The notes under the pieces were generated by a model. The model was not told where the DNA came from, searched no databases, and saw nothing but the letters and a program-made list of their open reading frames with translations. Below, in pieces: positions 45,017 through 54,931 of a stretch of 64,000 nucleotides of DNA. The position numbers were made by a program, and so were the translations under genes. The DNA lies in the NCBI RefSeq assembly GCF_000332275.1, contig NZ_CM001776.1, positions 3,842,008-3,906,007 on the forward strand, given 5' to 3'. This stretch comes from Synechococcus sp. PCC 7336 (GTDB lineage: Bacteria > Cyanobacteriota > Cyanobacteriia > Thermostichales > PCC-7336). Each line of letters starts with the position of its first letter. Position 1 is the stretch's first letter.

Positions 45017-46324
45017 TTATGAGTTGGCCAGGAAGCGGAGAGGAGACGGCTCTAGCAACTGCTCCAACTGTTCCACTTGTTTCTGTGTAGAATCCAACAT
45101 CCAGTTGGGTAGGTCGCGGGACTCGACGTGCTGCCTAGCTTTTTGCTCCCAACGGTCGGCCAACTGCTTGTCCCCATAACCGACAGCAGCTTCCCACAGA
45201 GTCGCCAGTACCCAATAGGTTTCCTCAACGCGCTCTTCAGCCTCTGTCTCTGCTAGCCTTGCCTCGCAAATGGCGATCGTCTGCTGCCGAATTCTTTGGG
45301 CCGTCACGTAGTCGGCGATCGCCTCGGCAGGCATGGCACCGTCCACTCTGGCCCGCTCGTTCAGCATAAACGCTAGGTTGATGCCGTTATAGTAATCATT
45401 CTTCAGCTTGAAGCCGCGCTCTAGGGCATCGATACTCTCTTCGAGACAAGACAAATCCCGCTCGCGAGACCACAAGCGTTTGTGGACCGCAGCCCAAAGG
45501 CCAATAGTTTCTGGATTGTTCGTATGTCTGGGATCGAGATGTTTCAGCATCAAATCGCGGGCGTCTAATAGCGCTTGCCCCTGAGTGGGAAGTTCGCTCT
45601 TATAGGTCACTAGAACCAGCTTTTGCAGAATGTATTCATCCTGCGGGCGCATCGTGCGCAAGACTTCTAGCATTGACTTGGCGACGACAAAATCACTCTT
45701 CTGCAAAGCATCTTTGGTTCGATCGAGTAACACCTTGACAGAGGCATCTGCAGTGCTATCTGCGTCAGTTGCCGAAGCCTCAGGGGCAAAGCTGGCGCTC
45801 TTTTTTACTGTTACTCTTGCTTCAGTCGGCGGCTGCAAATCGGGCAGAAAAGTATACAGTGGACTATCCACTTTCCCTTCACTCAAAATAGCCTCGATCG
45901 CCTCAGTCAATGCTTTGGAAAATCGCCTCGCCTCTTTACGACCGATATCGGTGCCGAGATGTTCGTAGGTGCGAATTGCGTTGCGGTTGATATCGAAAGC
46001 AAAGTCCCATTGTTTTTCTGCCACGACAATTGTGGGTTGACTGCGCACGGCATGCCGCACCCCCAGTTCGTAGGCCGCATTCACATTCGATGTGGACAGA
46101 TCGGCAATGACGAGATCTGCATTCAAAATATGCTCGTACATCGGCTTATCGATGATTTGCGAATGTTGAATCTCGTCAGCGCGAATGCATTTAAGTCCCG
46201 CATCCTCTACTGCCTCCTTAATGACTTCGTAGGAGGCATCCAAGTCCAGCGTTCTACCCGTTCGATAATCGACTTTCTGGCCAAATCCTTGAATGACAAA
46301 ACAGATTTTTTCCTCGTTACCCAT
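45017..46324 (-). CDS. TRAFs-binding/TPR protein with N-terminal nucleotide-metabolising-like domain
   Basis: A 435-residue protein from the ATG at 46324; the open frame extends 58 codons upstream into the neighbouring gene, but only this start gives the family N-terminus. Residues 1-150 (KICFVIQGFGQK, SYEVIKEAVEDAGL, ADEIQHSQIIDKPMYEHIL, ADLVIADLSTSNVNAAYELG) match a Rossmann-like domain related to nucleoside deoxyribosyltransferases and TIR-like proteins. Residues 200-435 are helical and TPR-like (DUF4071/TRAFs-binding), as in proteins annotated this way in cyanobacteria. A signalling or immune role has been proposed for this kind of architecture, but nothing here proves it. It lies between the HAD gene and the YqeY gene in one direction. 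Confidence 0.7.
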   Translation of the reverse strand: MGNEEKICFVIQGFGQKVDYRTGRTLDLDASYEVIKEAVEDAGLKCIRADEIQHSQIIDKPMYEHILNADLVIADLSTSNVNAAYELGVRHAVRSQPTIVVAEKQWDFAFDINRNAIRTYEHLGTDIGRKEARRFSKALTEAIEAILSEGKVDSPLYTFLPDLQPPTEARVTVKKSASFAPEASATDADSTADASVKVLLDRTKDALQKSDFVVAKSMLEVLRTMRPQDEYILQKLVLVTYKSELPTQGQALLDARDLMLKHLDPRHTNNPETIGLWAAVHKRLWSRERDLSCLEESIDALERGFKLKNDYYNGINLAFMLNERARVDGAMPAEAIADYVTAQRIRQQTIAICEARLAETEAEERVEETYWVLATLWEAAVGYGDKQLADRWEQKARQHVESRDLPNWMLDSTQKQVEQLEQLLEPSPLRFLANS

Positions 46325-46365
46325 TGCCCGATCGCCTCTTTCAATACAACTGAATATCGAACCGA

Positions 46366-47037
46366 TTACAGCGTTTCGAATTCGAGCAGGCGGTCGATCG
46401 CCTCGCGAACCCCTGCCCCCTGCTCTCCAACCGTAATCCAATCGGCCAGCGTTTTCACCACGGGCAAGGCATTCCCCACCGCCACAGCATATCCGCAAGT
46501 CACCAGCAAATCGCAGTCATTTTCAGCATCGCCAATGCCAATGGTCGATGCCGCAGAAAGCTGCAGGTCTGCCAGTGCTGCCTGCAAGCCACTGCCTTTA
46601 TCGATCCCAAAGGGCAAGAGCATCACGGCCTGCTTGTTGCATATCACCTGCCAGTTGAGATTCAAATGGCGAATGGCGACATGTGCATCCATTGCATGGG
46701 GTTGCCATGTGGCCACCAAACTGCGACCGACAGAGAGTGGGTTAACATTGCGCAGCCTCAATTGCTCGATCAGATCCGCTGGGGGGGGCGATCCTAATAA
46801 CATCTGTTCGCCCGTGGCAGGGTTGTATAGCAAGCCGCCATTTTCTGCCACCACTCGATCGAAGCGATCGATTTGGGGAAATACTTGCTGCAAATCGTCT
46901 AACTGTCGGCCGGTCGCCAAAATGGCTCGCCGTCCCGATTGGCGCAAGCACTCAATCGCCAAAATAGTGCTGTTATCCACCTTGCCGTCAGTGGCTAATG
47001 TGCCATCGTAATCGCAGGCGATCGCCCAGTATTGCAT
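46366..47037 (-). CDS. HAD-superfamily phosphatase (Cof/IIB type)
   Basis: A 223-residue enzyme. Motif I is ACDYDGTLA (nucleophile Asp9, acid Asp11), motif II lies in AILATGRQ, motif III is the Lys in FGIDKGSGLQ, and motif IV is IGIGDAENDCDLL. The cap between motifs is of type IIB, as in Cof, sucrose-phosphate and trehalose-phosphate phosphatases. It removes phosphate from a sugar phosphate or similar small molecule; the substrate is not deducible. It is the first gene of a three-gene minus-strand run, with a perfect palindrome 73 bases upstream. Confidence 0.88.
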   Translation of the reverse strand: MQYWAIACDYDGTLATDGKVDNSTILAIECLRQSGRRAILATGRQLDDLQQVFPQIDRFDRVVAENGGLLYNPATGEQMLLGSPPPADLIEQLRLRNVNPLSVGRSLVATWQPHAMDAHVAIRHLNLNWQVICNKQAVMLLPFGIDKGSGLQAALADLQLSAASTIGIGDAENDCDLLVTCGYAVAVGNALPVVKTLADWITVGEQGAGVREAIDRLLEFETL

Positions 47038-47109
47038 CGTTCGAATATCGCTCGAAAAACAGGACTAACGCGAGCTGAGATCCCGGTCGAAAATCGAGAA
47101 ATCAATCCC

Positions 47110-47139
47110 TAATACAGACCATTAGATCGGTCTGTATTA
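47110..47139. promoter_or_regulatory. Perfect 11-bp inverted repeat upstream of the HAD gene
   Basis: TAATACAGACC, spacer ATTAGATC, GGTCTGTATTA. It lies 73-102 bases before the HAD start codon on the minus strand. Perfect arms and an 8-base spacer fit a dimeric repressor operator; there is no T tract for a terminator. The regulator is unknown. Confidence 0.5.
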
Positions 47140-47955
47140 TCAAAAACATTGAGAAAAAATAGCCTTATATTTGCGCGATTGGAGATACTTTAGTATACAG
47201 CAAAATTAAGATTTCACAATCAATTTTAAAGACCATAAAAATGGACGATTAGAAGCGGAGTCAGAAAAGAAAGCATGTTGCTGAGTGGAGTCCCCACTCG
47301 CGTGAAATCGCAGCAACCTATACCCACCAGCGGTGCTGGCCAAACCATTAGCGGAATTAACCCACCCGAGCCTGTCTGCCATCACATTTTGAATGAGAGG
47401 AATAAAGACGTAGACGCCCGCGATACCGGAACGCTGGGTTCCGATCGTTAAAACAAGCATAGTACTTTATCAACCCGAAACAACATCAAGAGTTTTGATG
47501 CCTCTAAGCTGACATGGGCTTAAGTTTTGAAAATCCGTGTTTACGCTTGTAAAGCTTTTGCTGACAAAACTAAATACCAAGTTTTTCGGATTGACTAATT
47601 GGTGCTTTTAGTCAGCCTTGTTTTAAGAATTTTATGATGCTAGAGTAAGTAGTTTTTTTTGGAATTAATTTCGAGTTTTTGTTCGATTGAGTACTGCAGG
47701 ATCGAGCTCTGTCTGATATAGCTCTATTCCTTAATGGATATACATTCTGCTTGCACTGGATCTGTTCTATTCAACACGTATCTGTTTTATACAACACGTA
47801 GATTTAAGGTTCCCGTGCTGGCTCGTAAAACGACAATTGCACCGATCGATACCATCAATTTCAAACAGGAAACCTCGACACAATACTAATTCAAAGCTTA
47901 CCCTAAATCAGCATGTTTTAGCCCAAGTCTGAACCCAACAGGCTGGCCCCATCCC
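47140..47955. other. Long intergenic region before the chemotaxis operon's end
   Basis: No convincing gene. A minus-strand frame of 84 codons at 47206-47460 has no ribosome site or known motif and may be a gene fragment. A short direct repeat TCTGTT-TAT-CAACACGTA occurs at about 47761 and 47780. The rest is AT-rich. Confidence 0.4.
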
Positions 47956-50799
47956 TTAACTCTTTCCCTCAATGCTGAGGCAATCGCCTTGCGGAGCGGC
48001 TAGAGATTGGCGATCGCCTGTCAGTTGCCGGAGTTTTTGCAATAGCTCGACCTCCCGATAGGGCTTGGTGAAATAGGCCGAGGCTCCCAATTCCATTGCC
48101 AGACGGCGGTGCTTGTCGCCGCTACGAGAGGTGAGCATCACAACGGGCAGTTGGGCCAGATGGGGATCCGCCTGCACTCGAGCTAAAAAACCAAACCCAT
48201 CCAGGCGAGGCATTTCGATATCGCAGATAACCGCAGCGACCGCTAGACCCGATCGCAATTTTTCGAGGGCCTCTCGACCGTCTTTGGCCTGCTCGGGATC
48301 GAAGCCAGCTTTGGCTAGAGTTAGGGCCAAAAAGCGACGCACGTTAGTAGAATCGTCTACAACCAAAATGGTCTTGGCCTGTGGCGCGACTGGCTTTTCG
48401 GAAGGAGGGCTCTTCGGTTCGACAACTTTGCTTTCTGTCTGGAGGGGAGCACTGGCAGATAGAGAACTGGAGGATAGAACTGCGGAAGTGCCGCACGCTA
48501 GTTGAAATAGGACGGCGACATCGGCTAAGGGAACCACTTGGCCGTCGCCGAGGATCGTACAGCCCGAAAAGCCGTAGGGAAGGGGTAAAGAGCCTTCCAC
48601 CTGTCGGACAACGATTTCTCGTTCCCCCCAATGGCGATCGATCTGGACGGCGATCGCGTCCTTTCCCTGCAGCATGACGAGCACGGCGGGCACAGTCAGG
48701 ATGGGGGCAGTTTCTAGCTCGACTGGAAGGTGCGGGTGCTGGAATCGCATGAACGCGCCCATTTGGATGACGGGCAGGGTACGGTCCTGCCAACAGAGGG
48801 CGGGCGTGCCGTCAAGCTCGATCGTGGGTATTCGGTCTAGCAAGAGAATTTCCTCGATCGCTTCTAAGGGAAAGGCGATCGGCATCCCGTCACTTTCTGC
48901 CATCAACACCCGCAGGTGGGAAAGGGTTAAGGGCACTTCTAGGGTGAAGCTGGTGCCTACCCCTAATTCGGTGTCAACTGAGATGGAGCCGCGCATGCGA
49001 GTCAGATTGGAGCGCGCCACATCCATGCCGATGCCCCGTCCTGACAGCTCGGTGACGCGATCGGCGGTGCTGAACCCCGGCTCGAAGATGCGATCGAGCA
49101 GTTCGGCACGGCTGGCTCGCTCGACCTCTTCAGCCCCATAGCCCAGTTCGAGCAGGCGCGCTCGAATTTTGGCGGGATCGATTCCCTGGCCATCGTCTCG
49201 AATGGTAATGACAGTACGTTTGGCCAGCAATTGAGCCTGAATTTGGATGGTCCCCCGTTCCGGCTTGCCCTGTGCCAAACGGGTGGCCGGATCTTCAATG
49301 CCGTGATCGAAGGCATTGCGCAGTAGATGCATGAGGGGATCGCGCAGAGATTCGAGCACAGCCCGCTCGAACAGAATGCTACTGCCTCGAACGACCAGAT
49401 CTACCTCTTTGCCATATTCCGAGCACAGATCTCGAACGGTGCGAGGGAAACGACTCACCAGCTCGCGGAATGGTCGCATGCGCAGTTGGCTCAGATTGGC
49501 CTGCAGCAACTTAGAGGTGCGATCCATATCGCTGCTGGCACGATCGGCTGCTTGAAAGCCCAAATCGATGTCTGCAGCGATTTCCTCCACCTGCACGATG
49601 GTTTCCATCAGTTCCTGCGACACAGAATGCAGATCGGTATAGCAATCCATCTCCAGCTCGTCAAATTCGTTCTGACTGAGGGCAGCTAGGGAAGGCGAGT
49701 CGCTGTCGCTGCTGGCTAATGGAAATGGGATCTCTGTCAGATGAGTAGGAGCTGCCGAATGTTGGTCGTAATCGGTGCGCAGTTGCCGTCGCGATTGCTC
49801 TAACGTTTGCACCCGTTGTTTTAGGTTCGAGAACAAATTTTGCACGCGATGCAGGTGCAGTGCCAGAGCGTTGCGCTCGATGGTGAATTCCCCAAACAAG
49901 TTGTTCAGCTCCTCGAGGCGATCGGAGTCCACCCGAACGGTGCGTTCTATCTGGCCTTCACTCTGGAGTGGCGGGGAGAAGAGTTTTTCGGAGGGTGGTG
50001 GGGCGGTTGTTGCCGGTGCAGGCTCCACCTGCAGGCAATCGGGCAGCAGTTGAGTTTGTCCCGCCAGCACGAGAGCTCGGGACCGCTTCCAGGCTTGCAA
50101 TGCTGCTGTCGCCACATCGACAACCCGATCGGATTCAGCCGCTGCCAACTGTTGAGCCACAGACCCACACAAGCGACTGAAGGCTCCCAATTGCAGCATT
50201 TCCCCCAGCCCTTCTAACTCTTCGGCCAAGATCGCAAATTCCGGTAACAGACAGGGGGATTCGGGATCGGCGAGCACCTGTTCCAATCGCTCCAAACAGC
50301 TACCCACCTCGGTGTCAAACATGACGGCAGTCATGTCCCGGCCCTCAGATTCCGACAGTAAAGCCGCTTCATCCTCTGGTGTGGGATCTCCCAAAATCTC
50401 TCGCAACATCTGCAAGACAGGCTCCACTTGCTCATCCAGCCAAGCAGGCGGGCTTTCCTCTCCCTCCATCTGGCGGTTGTGAGTCGCCACCTGCCGCATG
50501 CTGTCCAATCCTGCCAGCAGCAGTCTTTCCAGCGGGCGCTCGATCGCCACGTCGGGGCCGCGAGCTTTGAGGGCTTTGAGGGAATCTTCGAAGCGATGGG
50601 CAATGCTGCTGAGGGTGTGAAAGCCCATCATGGCAGCCCCTCCTTTGACTGAGTGGGCGGCTCGCAAGCTGTCCAGCAAGTGACGATCGCGATCGCCGCG
50701 AGAGAGTTCTAGCAGAGCCGCTTCGATCGTATTGAAAAACTCCTGCACTTCTTCGAGAAACCGCAGTTTGACCTCTCGCTCGGTCGCATCGACAGACAT
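47956..50799 (-). CDS. CheA-type hybrid histidine kinase with receiver
   Basis: A 947-residue protein from the ATG at 50799, four bases after the stop of the chemoreceptor gene. Domains: Hpt with His49 in LRAAHSVKGGAAMMGF; a second helical region (150-280); a P1-P3-like dimerisation region; HATPase_c with LRNAFDHGIEDPATR and GRGIGMDVAR; a CheW-like domain; and a C-terminal receiver with phospho-Asp in AVICDIEMPRLDGFGFL. This is the PilL/PixL type of CheA in cyanobacteria, which passes phosphate from the Hpt His to receivers that steer type IV pilus motility. Its own receiver may act as a sink. It is the last gene of the operon. Confidence 0.9.
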   Translation of the reverse strand: MSVDATEREVKLRFLEEVQEFFNTIEAALLELSRGDRDRHLLDSLRAAHSVKGGAAMMGFHTLSSIAHRFEDSLKALKARGPDVAIERPLERLLLAGLDSMRQVATHNRQMEGEESPPAWLDEQVEPVLQMLREILGDPTPEDEAALLSESEGRDMTAVMFDTEVGSCLERLEQVLADPESPCLLPEFAILAEELEGLGEMLQLGAFSRLCGSVAQQLAAAESDRVVDVATAALQAWKRSRALVLAGQTQLLPDCLQVEPAPATTAPPPSEKLFSPPLQSEGQIERTVRVDSDRLEELNNLFGEFTIERNALALHLHRVQNLFSNLKQRVQTLEQSRRQLRTDYDQHSAAPTHLTEIPFPLASSDSDSPSLAALSQNEFDELEMDCYTDLHSVSQELMETIVQVEEIAADIDLGFQAADRASSDMDRTSKLLQANLSQLRMRPFRELVSRFPRTVRDLCSEYGKEVDLVVRGSSILFERAVLESLRDPLMHLLRNAFDHGIEDPATRLAQGKPERGTIQIQAQLLAKRTVITIRDDGQGIDPAKIRARLLELGYGAEEVERASRAELLDRIFEPGFSTADRVTELSGRGIGMDVARSNLTRMRGSISVDTELGVGTSFTLEVPLTLSHLRVLMAESDGMPIAFPLEAIEEILLLDRIPTIELDGTPALCWQDRTLPVIQMGAFMRFQHPHLPVELETAPILTVPAVLVMLQGKDAIAVQIDRHWGEREIVVRQVEGSLPLPYGFSGCTILGDGQVVPLADVAVLFQLACGTSAVLSSSSLSASAPLQTESKVVEPKSPPSEKPVAPQAKTILVVDDSTNVRRFLALTLAKAGFDPEQAKDGREALEKLRSGLAVAAVICDIEMPRLDGFGFLARVQADPHLAQLPVVMLTSRSGDKHRRLAMELGASAYFTKPYREVELLQKLRQLTGDRQSLAAPQGDCLSIEGKS

Positions 50800-50803
50800 C
50801 GGC

Positions 50804-53023
50804 TTACCCTTGACTGGATTCAGCATCCAACTTAAAAGTCCTGACTGACGCCTGCAGTTCGTCGGCAACCTTCAACGTTTTTTGCAGCGATTCAGACACC
50901 TCTCGGGAAGAGCGGGAAGCGAGATCGGAAATGCGAGCGATTTCGTGCATCAACTCGGACACCTGGTGGGAGGTTTGTGTCTGGGAAACTGTAGCAGCAG
51001 AAATTGACTGCACCAGTTTGTCAATTTGGCCGGAGGCTTCGAACAATATCTCCAAGCTCTGCTTGGTCTCTTCCACCAATTGTGTCCCTTCCACCACCTG
51101 ACGGGTCCCCACTTCCATCGCCTCGACTACTTCGCCAGTCTCTAGCTGGATGGTGTCCACAATTTCCTCAATTTCTTTAGTGGCGTTGGCTGATTGCGCT
51201 GCCAGCTTGCCAACTGCTTCTGCAACCACTGCAAAGCCTCGACCCTCTTCACCCGCTCGAGCGGCTTCAATACTGGCGTTAATCGCGAGAAGATTCGTTT
51301 GTAGGCCAATTTCGTCAATCAGCGATACCACCTTCGAAATTTGCTGAGAAGATTCCCCCAAACGCTTGACTTTTTTGGCGGTTTCGGCAACCGTTTTCCG
51401 CAGGCTGACAATACTTTTTACGGTCCGGTCCATCACAATGCCTCCAGTCTCTGCTGTCGCGGCCACAGTGCGAGTGACCTCGGCGGCTTGTCGTGCGCTT
51501 TCCTCCACTTCTTGAATAGACTTTGTCATCGTCTCGACTGACTCGAGGGTGCGGGTGGTTTCTCGGACCTGCTGAGTGGCGACTTCCGTCAGCAGGCGCA
51601 CTGACTCTTCGTCATTCCCCAGCGAGGCATTGACCTCTCCGGCTGCCGATTCCACCTGAATAACAATTTTCCGCAAGCTTTCCACAATCGAGTTGAAGAA
51701 GTCGGCCACTGTGCCGATTGCCCCATCAGACACATTTGCCCGCACGGTGAGATCTCCTTGGGATGCTCCATCAATATCGTGCAAGATTGACAGAACTTGC
51801 TGTTGGATGGATTCATGCCGCTGGCGCTGTTCTTCTGCCACACAGCGCAGGCGATACAGGAGCTTAGCCAGTAATGCTCCTAGAATCCCAACCAGAGTGC
51901 CAGCTCCGGCTATGCCCGAGCCGAAGGTCAGGCGTAGATTGTGCTGGGGAGCAAAGGCAGCTGCTACAGGCTGAGAAACGACGATCCCCCAGCCCAATGG
52001 CTCGGACATATCGCTGCTTTGAAGAGGCACATGGGTAACGAGATACTTTTGGCGATCTGTTGCGTTTAAACAGACTTCGGAATAAATTCCCTCGCGATCG
52101 AAAAATTGACTGTTGCAGCTCAAGATGGAGTCAATCGAGCTGCCTAGGAAACTCTCCTCAACGCCCGCTAATAGATGCCCATCGCGATCGATAGCATAGG
52201 ATTGAGCCTCTTCAAAGCCTGACAGGTTCGAGTTGAGAAAATTGGTGGTTTCTATAAATTCTGAATTGATGGCACTGAGGGATAAGCGAGTTACCACAGC
52301 ACCAGTGATTTCGTTGGTTTCAAAGTTAACGGCAGGAATGGCTGCCGCGATCGCATTCGAGCCGCTTACATCGTTTTGAAAATTAGACGCGATATACAGA
52401 TCCTTCCGCTCAATCGCCGCATTCATCAAAGCGACTGAGTTGTCGCCGATTAAGCTGCGGTCTCCTGCCGAGACGTTGGGTAACGCCTCGCTCGAGCTGA
52501 CGGTTTCTACGCTACTGAGCCCCTGATCGACAAATCGTTGAAACAACGCCTCTTTCCATGCCTGGGTTGTATTTTCAATCACAGCAGGGTTGCGGACAAT
52601 ACCTAAGTTGGAAATTGCTCTCGTTCGGGTCGAAATGGCATCTACCGCCAGCGTATCGAACAGATTGCTCGTTTCGAGAGCATTCGCCTGTTGCTGCGTG
52701 ATGATGGAATCCTGCAATCCTTGGCTGGCAAAGCTATAGGCGACAAGCCCCAATCCCGAGAGCGGCAAAACGCCAGCGGCGATCGCCAGTCCCGTCATGA
52801 GGGGAAGGTTGGCGGTCAGGCCACTGAAGCGATCGGCGATCGATCCCGACGATCCAGTGGGGGTGGCGGAATCGGCCATTTGGGCTTTCCTCTGCCCGAG
52901 GGTGCCAGTTGTCGTTGGCGGGTGGCGGGGCTGGTCTCCTGCTGATTCAGATGGGTTGCGGGCAAGGTCGCCAATTGGAGTAGGCTGGCGGGGTTTCAGC
53001 TCGGGATTTCGGTGAGAAACCAT
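50804..53023 (-). CDS. Methyl-accepting chemotaxis protein (PilJ/PixJ-like position)
   Basis: A 739-residue chemoreceptor. A proline-rich cytosolic head of about 70 residues precedes TM1 ([25 protein letters not shown]), an extracytoplasmic Cache-like sensor (about 100-370, [17 protein letters not shown]), and TM2 ([17 protein letters not shown]). HAMP-like (GDLTVRANV) and the signalling coiled coil with hairpin tip [32 protein letters not shown] follow. An internal ATG 48 codons on (MADSATPTG) is a possible start. Unlike PixJ it lacks GAF photosensor domains, so the operon probably senses a small molecule rather than light. Confidence 0.9.
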   Translation of the reverse strand: MVSHRNPELKPRQPTPIGDLARNPSESAGDQPRHPPTTTGTLGQRKAQMADSATPTGSSGSIADRFSGLTANLPLMTGLAIAAGVLPLSGLGLVAYSFASQGLQDSIITQQQANALETSNLFDTLAVDAISTRTRAISNLGIVRNPAVIENTTQAWKEALFQRFVDQGLSSVETVSSSEALPNVSAGDRSLIGDNSVALMNAAIERKDLYIASNFQNDVSGSNAIAAAIPAVNFETNEITGAVVTRLSLSAINSEFIETTNFLNSNLSGFEEAQSYAIDRDGHLLAGVEESFLGSSIDSILSCNSQFFDREGIYSEVCLNATDRQKYLVTHVPLQSSDMSEPLGWGIVVSQPVAAAFAPQHNLRLTFGSGIAGAGTLVGILGALLAKLLYRLRCVAEEQRQRHESIQQQVLSILHDIDGASQGDLTVRANVSDGAIGTVADFFNSIVESLRKIVIQVESAAGEVNASLGNDEESVRLLTEVATQQVRETTRTLESVETMTKSIQEVEESARQAAEVTRTVAATAETGGIVMDRTVKSIVSLRKTVAETAKKVKRLGESSQQISKVVSLIDEIGLQTNLLAINASIEAARAGEEGRGFAVVAEAVGKLAAQSANATKEIEEIVDTIQLETGEVVEAMEVGTRQVVEGTQLVEETKQSLEILFEASGQIDKLVQSISAATVSQTQTSHQVSELMHEIARISDLASRSSREVSESLQKTLKVADELQASVRTFKLDAESSQG

Positions 53024-53109
53024 AGGGTGTGTCTACCTAAAGATAGGGGAGTATTTCCCTCATTCGATAAGGGGTAACTCTTTGTCCGACTAGTCGAGAT
53101 TTACAATTG

Positions 53110-53637
53110 TCAAGCCTGCAGAGACGAGATGTTCCTGGGAGAGCGAGGCACGTTCGGAGCTAGAGATTTGGCGATCGCCTCGGGATCGAATACAGGCAAA
53201 ATCTCGCCTTCGTGCGACATGCAGCCGCGCATGAAAGGCACCCAGTGTTCGTCCACCATTCCCTTCAGCGGCGAATGCAAGGCATCGATCGGAAATCGCT
53301 GTACCCCCTGAATTCCTCGAACAACGGCCCCCAGGCAATCGCCGCCAGACTGAATATGGGCAATAATGTATTGCTGCGCTTGTCGTTCTAGCGGTGGCAG
53401 TCCCAGGAGGTGGGCTAGGTCAATGGCCCAAAAGATACGACTGCGGCGGACGATCGCGCCCAGGACACAAGCAGGTACGTTCGGCATCGCCGAGACTCGA
53501 CCGACCGGCAAGGTCAGCACCTCTTGTACGCTCGCCATCGGTAAGAGCGAAGGCGTCTGCCGATCCAATTGCAACCGCAGGTAGAGAGGGTCCCCGACCT
53601 GCCGATGGTTCGGAACTGCTGCTGCGATCGCGTTCAT
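53110..53637 (-). CDS. CheW-like coupling protein
   Basis: A 175-residue CheW domain: LYLRLQLDRQTPSLLPMASVQEVL at the start, VGRVSAMPNVPACVLGAI with the conserved loop, and GIQGVQRFPIDAL later. CheW couples receptors to CheA in the signalling array at the membrane or cell pole. It starts six bases after the receiver gene stop, so the two are translationally close. The receptor gene follows 86 bases downstream. Confidence 0.87.
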   Translation of the reverse strand: MNAIAAAVPNHRQVGDPLYLRLQLDRQTPSLLPMASVQEVLTLPVGRVSAMPNVPACVLGAIVRRSRIFWAIDLAHLLGLPPLERQAQQYIIAHIQSGGDCLGAVVRGIQGVQRFPIDALHSPLKGMVDEHWVPFMRGCMSHEGEILPVFDPEAIAKSLAPNVPRSPRNISSLQA

Positions 53638-53643
53638 AACCGG

Positions 53644-54006
53644 TTAGCTCACCACAGATTCGACAGCCCGCACCAGTTGTTTTTGGGTGACGGGCTTGGT
53701 GAGATAGGCATCTGCCCCCTGCTTCATGGCCCAGAGGCGATCGATATCTCGATCTTTCGAGGTGCAGAAAATAATCGGTACGCTACTGGTGACGGGGCTG
53801 GCTTTGAGATGGCGGCAGAGTTCGAACCCACTCATGCCAGGCATGACCACATCGGCCACAATGGCATCGATTTCATAGTTGGTGGCAGTGTCGATTCCCT
53901 CTCGGACATCGGAGGTACACACAACAGTGTGGCCCTCTTGTTTGAGATAGTGACCGAGCAGTTCGAGTTCGGATTTGATATCGTCGATGACTAAAATCGT
54001 GCTCAT
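53644..54006 (-). CDS. CheY-like response regulator, first gene of the operon
   Basis: A 120-residue receiver from the ATG at 54006 (MSTILVIDD); an upstream ATG at 54048 adds 14 unlikely residues. It has the phospho-Asp in AIVADVVMPGMSGFEL near residue 53, Thr/Ser in IIFCTSKDRD and Lys in YLTKPVTQKQLV. It matches PixH/PilH in position and type: a single receiver before CheW in pilus-taxis operons. Confidence 0.87.
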   Translation of the reverse strand: MSTILVIDDIKSELELLGHYLKQEGHTVVCTSDVREGIDTATNYEIDAIVADVVMPGMSGFELCRHLKASPVTSSVPIIFCTSKDRDIDRLWAMKQGADAYLTKPVTQKQLVRAVESVVS

Positions 54007-54471
54007 GCTGAAATCGTTTCCTCTAATAAATTCATGTATAGCAGTCATAAATCAGTCGTGAACGCTAATTGGCCTGAAACCCAGGGCTGACAAGAATCGG
54101 GGTTTACAATTCATTTAGGATCGCTATAGGTTGGCAAGTGAAGCTAGAAACCGCCTACAGAGTGCAGGGGAACAGAGTGTCAGTGAGGCAATCTCGCTCG
54201 CCAGAGTGGAGCCCCCTACAGAAGCTTGCCCTAGCTCTCGTCTAAATGTTTCGCCAGCAGCTTGAGGATCTCCACCTGCGTGAAGGGTTTGGTCAAATAA
54301 TCCGACCCAGCTCGGGTGGCAGTTAGGAAAGCTACTCCTTAGCTCGAACACATCTTCACCGAGATCTTCTCGGTGCATCTACACAACTTTCAACGTCACC
54401 TGCAGCCAAACGCAAGGTTTTTCGGGGCGATCTGGCTCAGGCTCTGGCTTGACAAGGGCGCGAGATCGACA
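54007..54471. other. Region upstream of the chemotaxis operon
   Basis: Apart from the receiver fragment listed separately, no gene is seen. It should hold the promoter of the chemotaxis operon. A minus-strand frame of 84 codons at 54124-54378 covers the same DNA as the receiver fragment in another frame, so I do not call it. Confidence 0.4.
54231..54338 (-). pseudogene. C-terminal fragment of a response regulator
   Basis: The minus strand encodes GVAFLTATRAGSDYLTKPFT, then QVEILKLLAKHLDES and a stop. This is the end of a receiver domain with the conserved Lys of TKPF. Immediately upstream is an in-frame stop and no receiver start, so only about 35 residues survive. It lies just before the chemotaxis operon and may be the relic of a PatA/PixG-type gene or another receiver. 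Confidence 0.75.
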
Positions 54472-54927
54472 TTAAGGCATCCACAGTGGCATCGAAAGAC
54501 AGGCAAAGGTTCCCCCCAAAGCTGCTCCCACAATCACTTGGATGGGAGTGTGCCCCAATAGTTCTTTAAGGCGCACTTCCTTAAATTCGTGCTTTTCGCC
54601 AAACAGCTCCTCCAGCATCTGATTGAGCACGCGAGCCTGCTTGCCGGCGGCTTGGCGAATGCCCGCAGCGTCATACATGACAATAAAGGCAAATACGCTA
54701 GATACCGCGAAGAGAACGCTGTCCCAGCCTTCCTGCAACCCCACTCCAAAGGCTAAAGCAGTCACTAATGCCGCATGAGAGCTAGGCATGCCGCCGGTTT
54801 CGACCAAGACGTGAAAGTCTATTTTTCCCGATTGGAGATAGCGGATCAGCAGCTTGAATGCCTGCGCGATCAGGCTAGAAAGGAGCGCCATCCACAACAG
54901 TCGATTGGCCGCGAGCTCCTGCAGCAT
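54472..54927 (-). CDS. DUF212 / YuiD-like membrane protein
   Basis: A 151-residue protein from the ATG at 54927, four bases after the crtE stop. It has the family signature ETGGMPSSHAALVTALAFGVG near residue 45, a PAP2-like phosphate-binding motif (SSH), followed by MYDAAGIRQAAGKQARVLN and the end LKELLGHTPIQVIVGAALG. Three or four hydrophobic helices. Family members are annotated as acid phosphatase/haloperoxidase-related and may act on lipid phosphates. Linkage to crtE suggests a role with prenyl diphosphates, an inference. Confidence 0.87.
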   Translation of the reverse strand: MLQELAANRLLWMALLSSLIAQAFKLLIRYLQSGKIDFHVLVETGGMPSSHAALVTALAFGVGLQEGWDSVLFAVSSVFAFIVMYDAAGIRQAAGKQARVLNQMLEELFGEKHEFKEVRLKELLGHTPIQVIVGAALGGTFACLSMPLWMP

Positions 54928-54931
54928 AGGC

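Noticed and set aside
47206-47460. 84-codon minus-strand frame in the long spacer
   Set aside because: No ribosome site or motif; may be a fragment, but I cannot name a parent.
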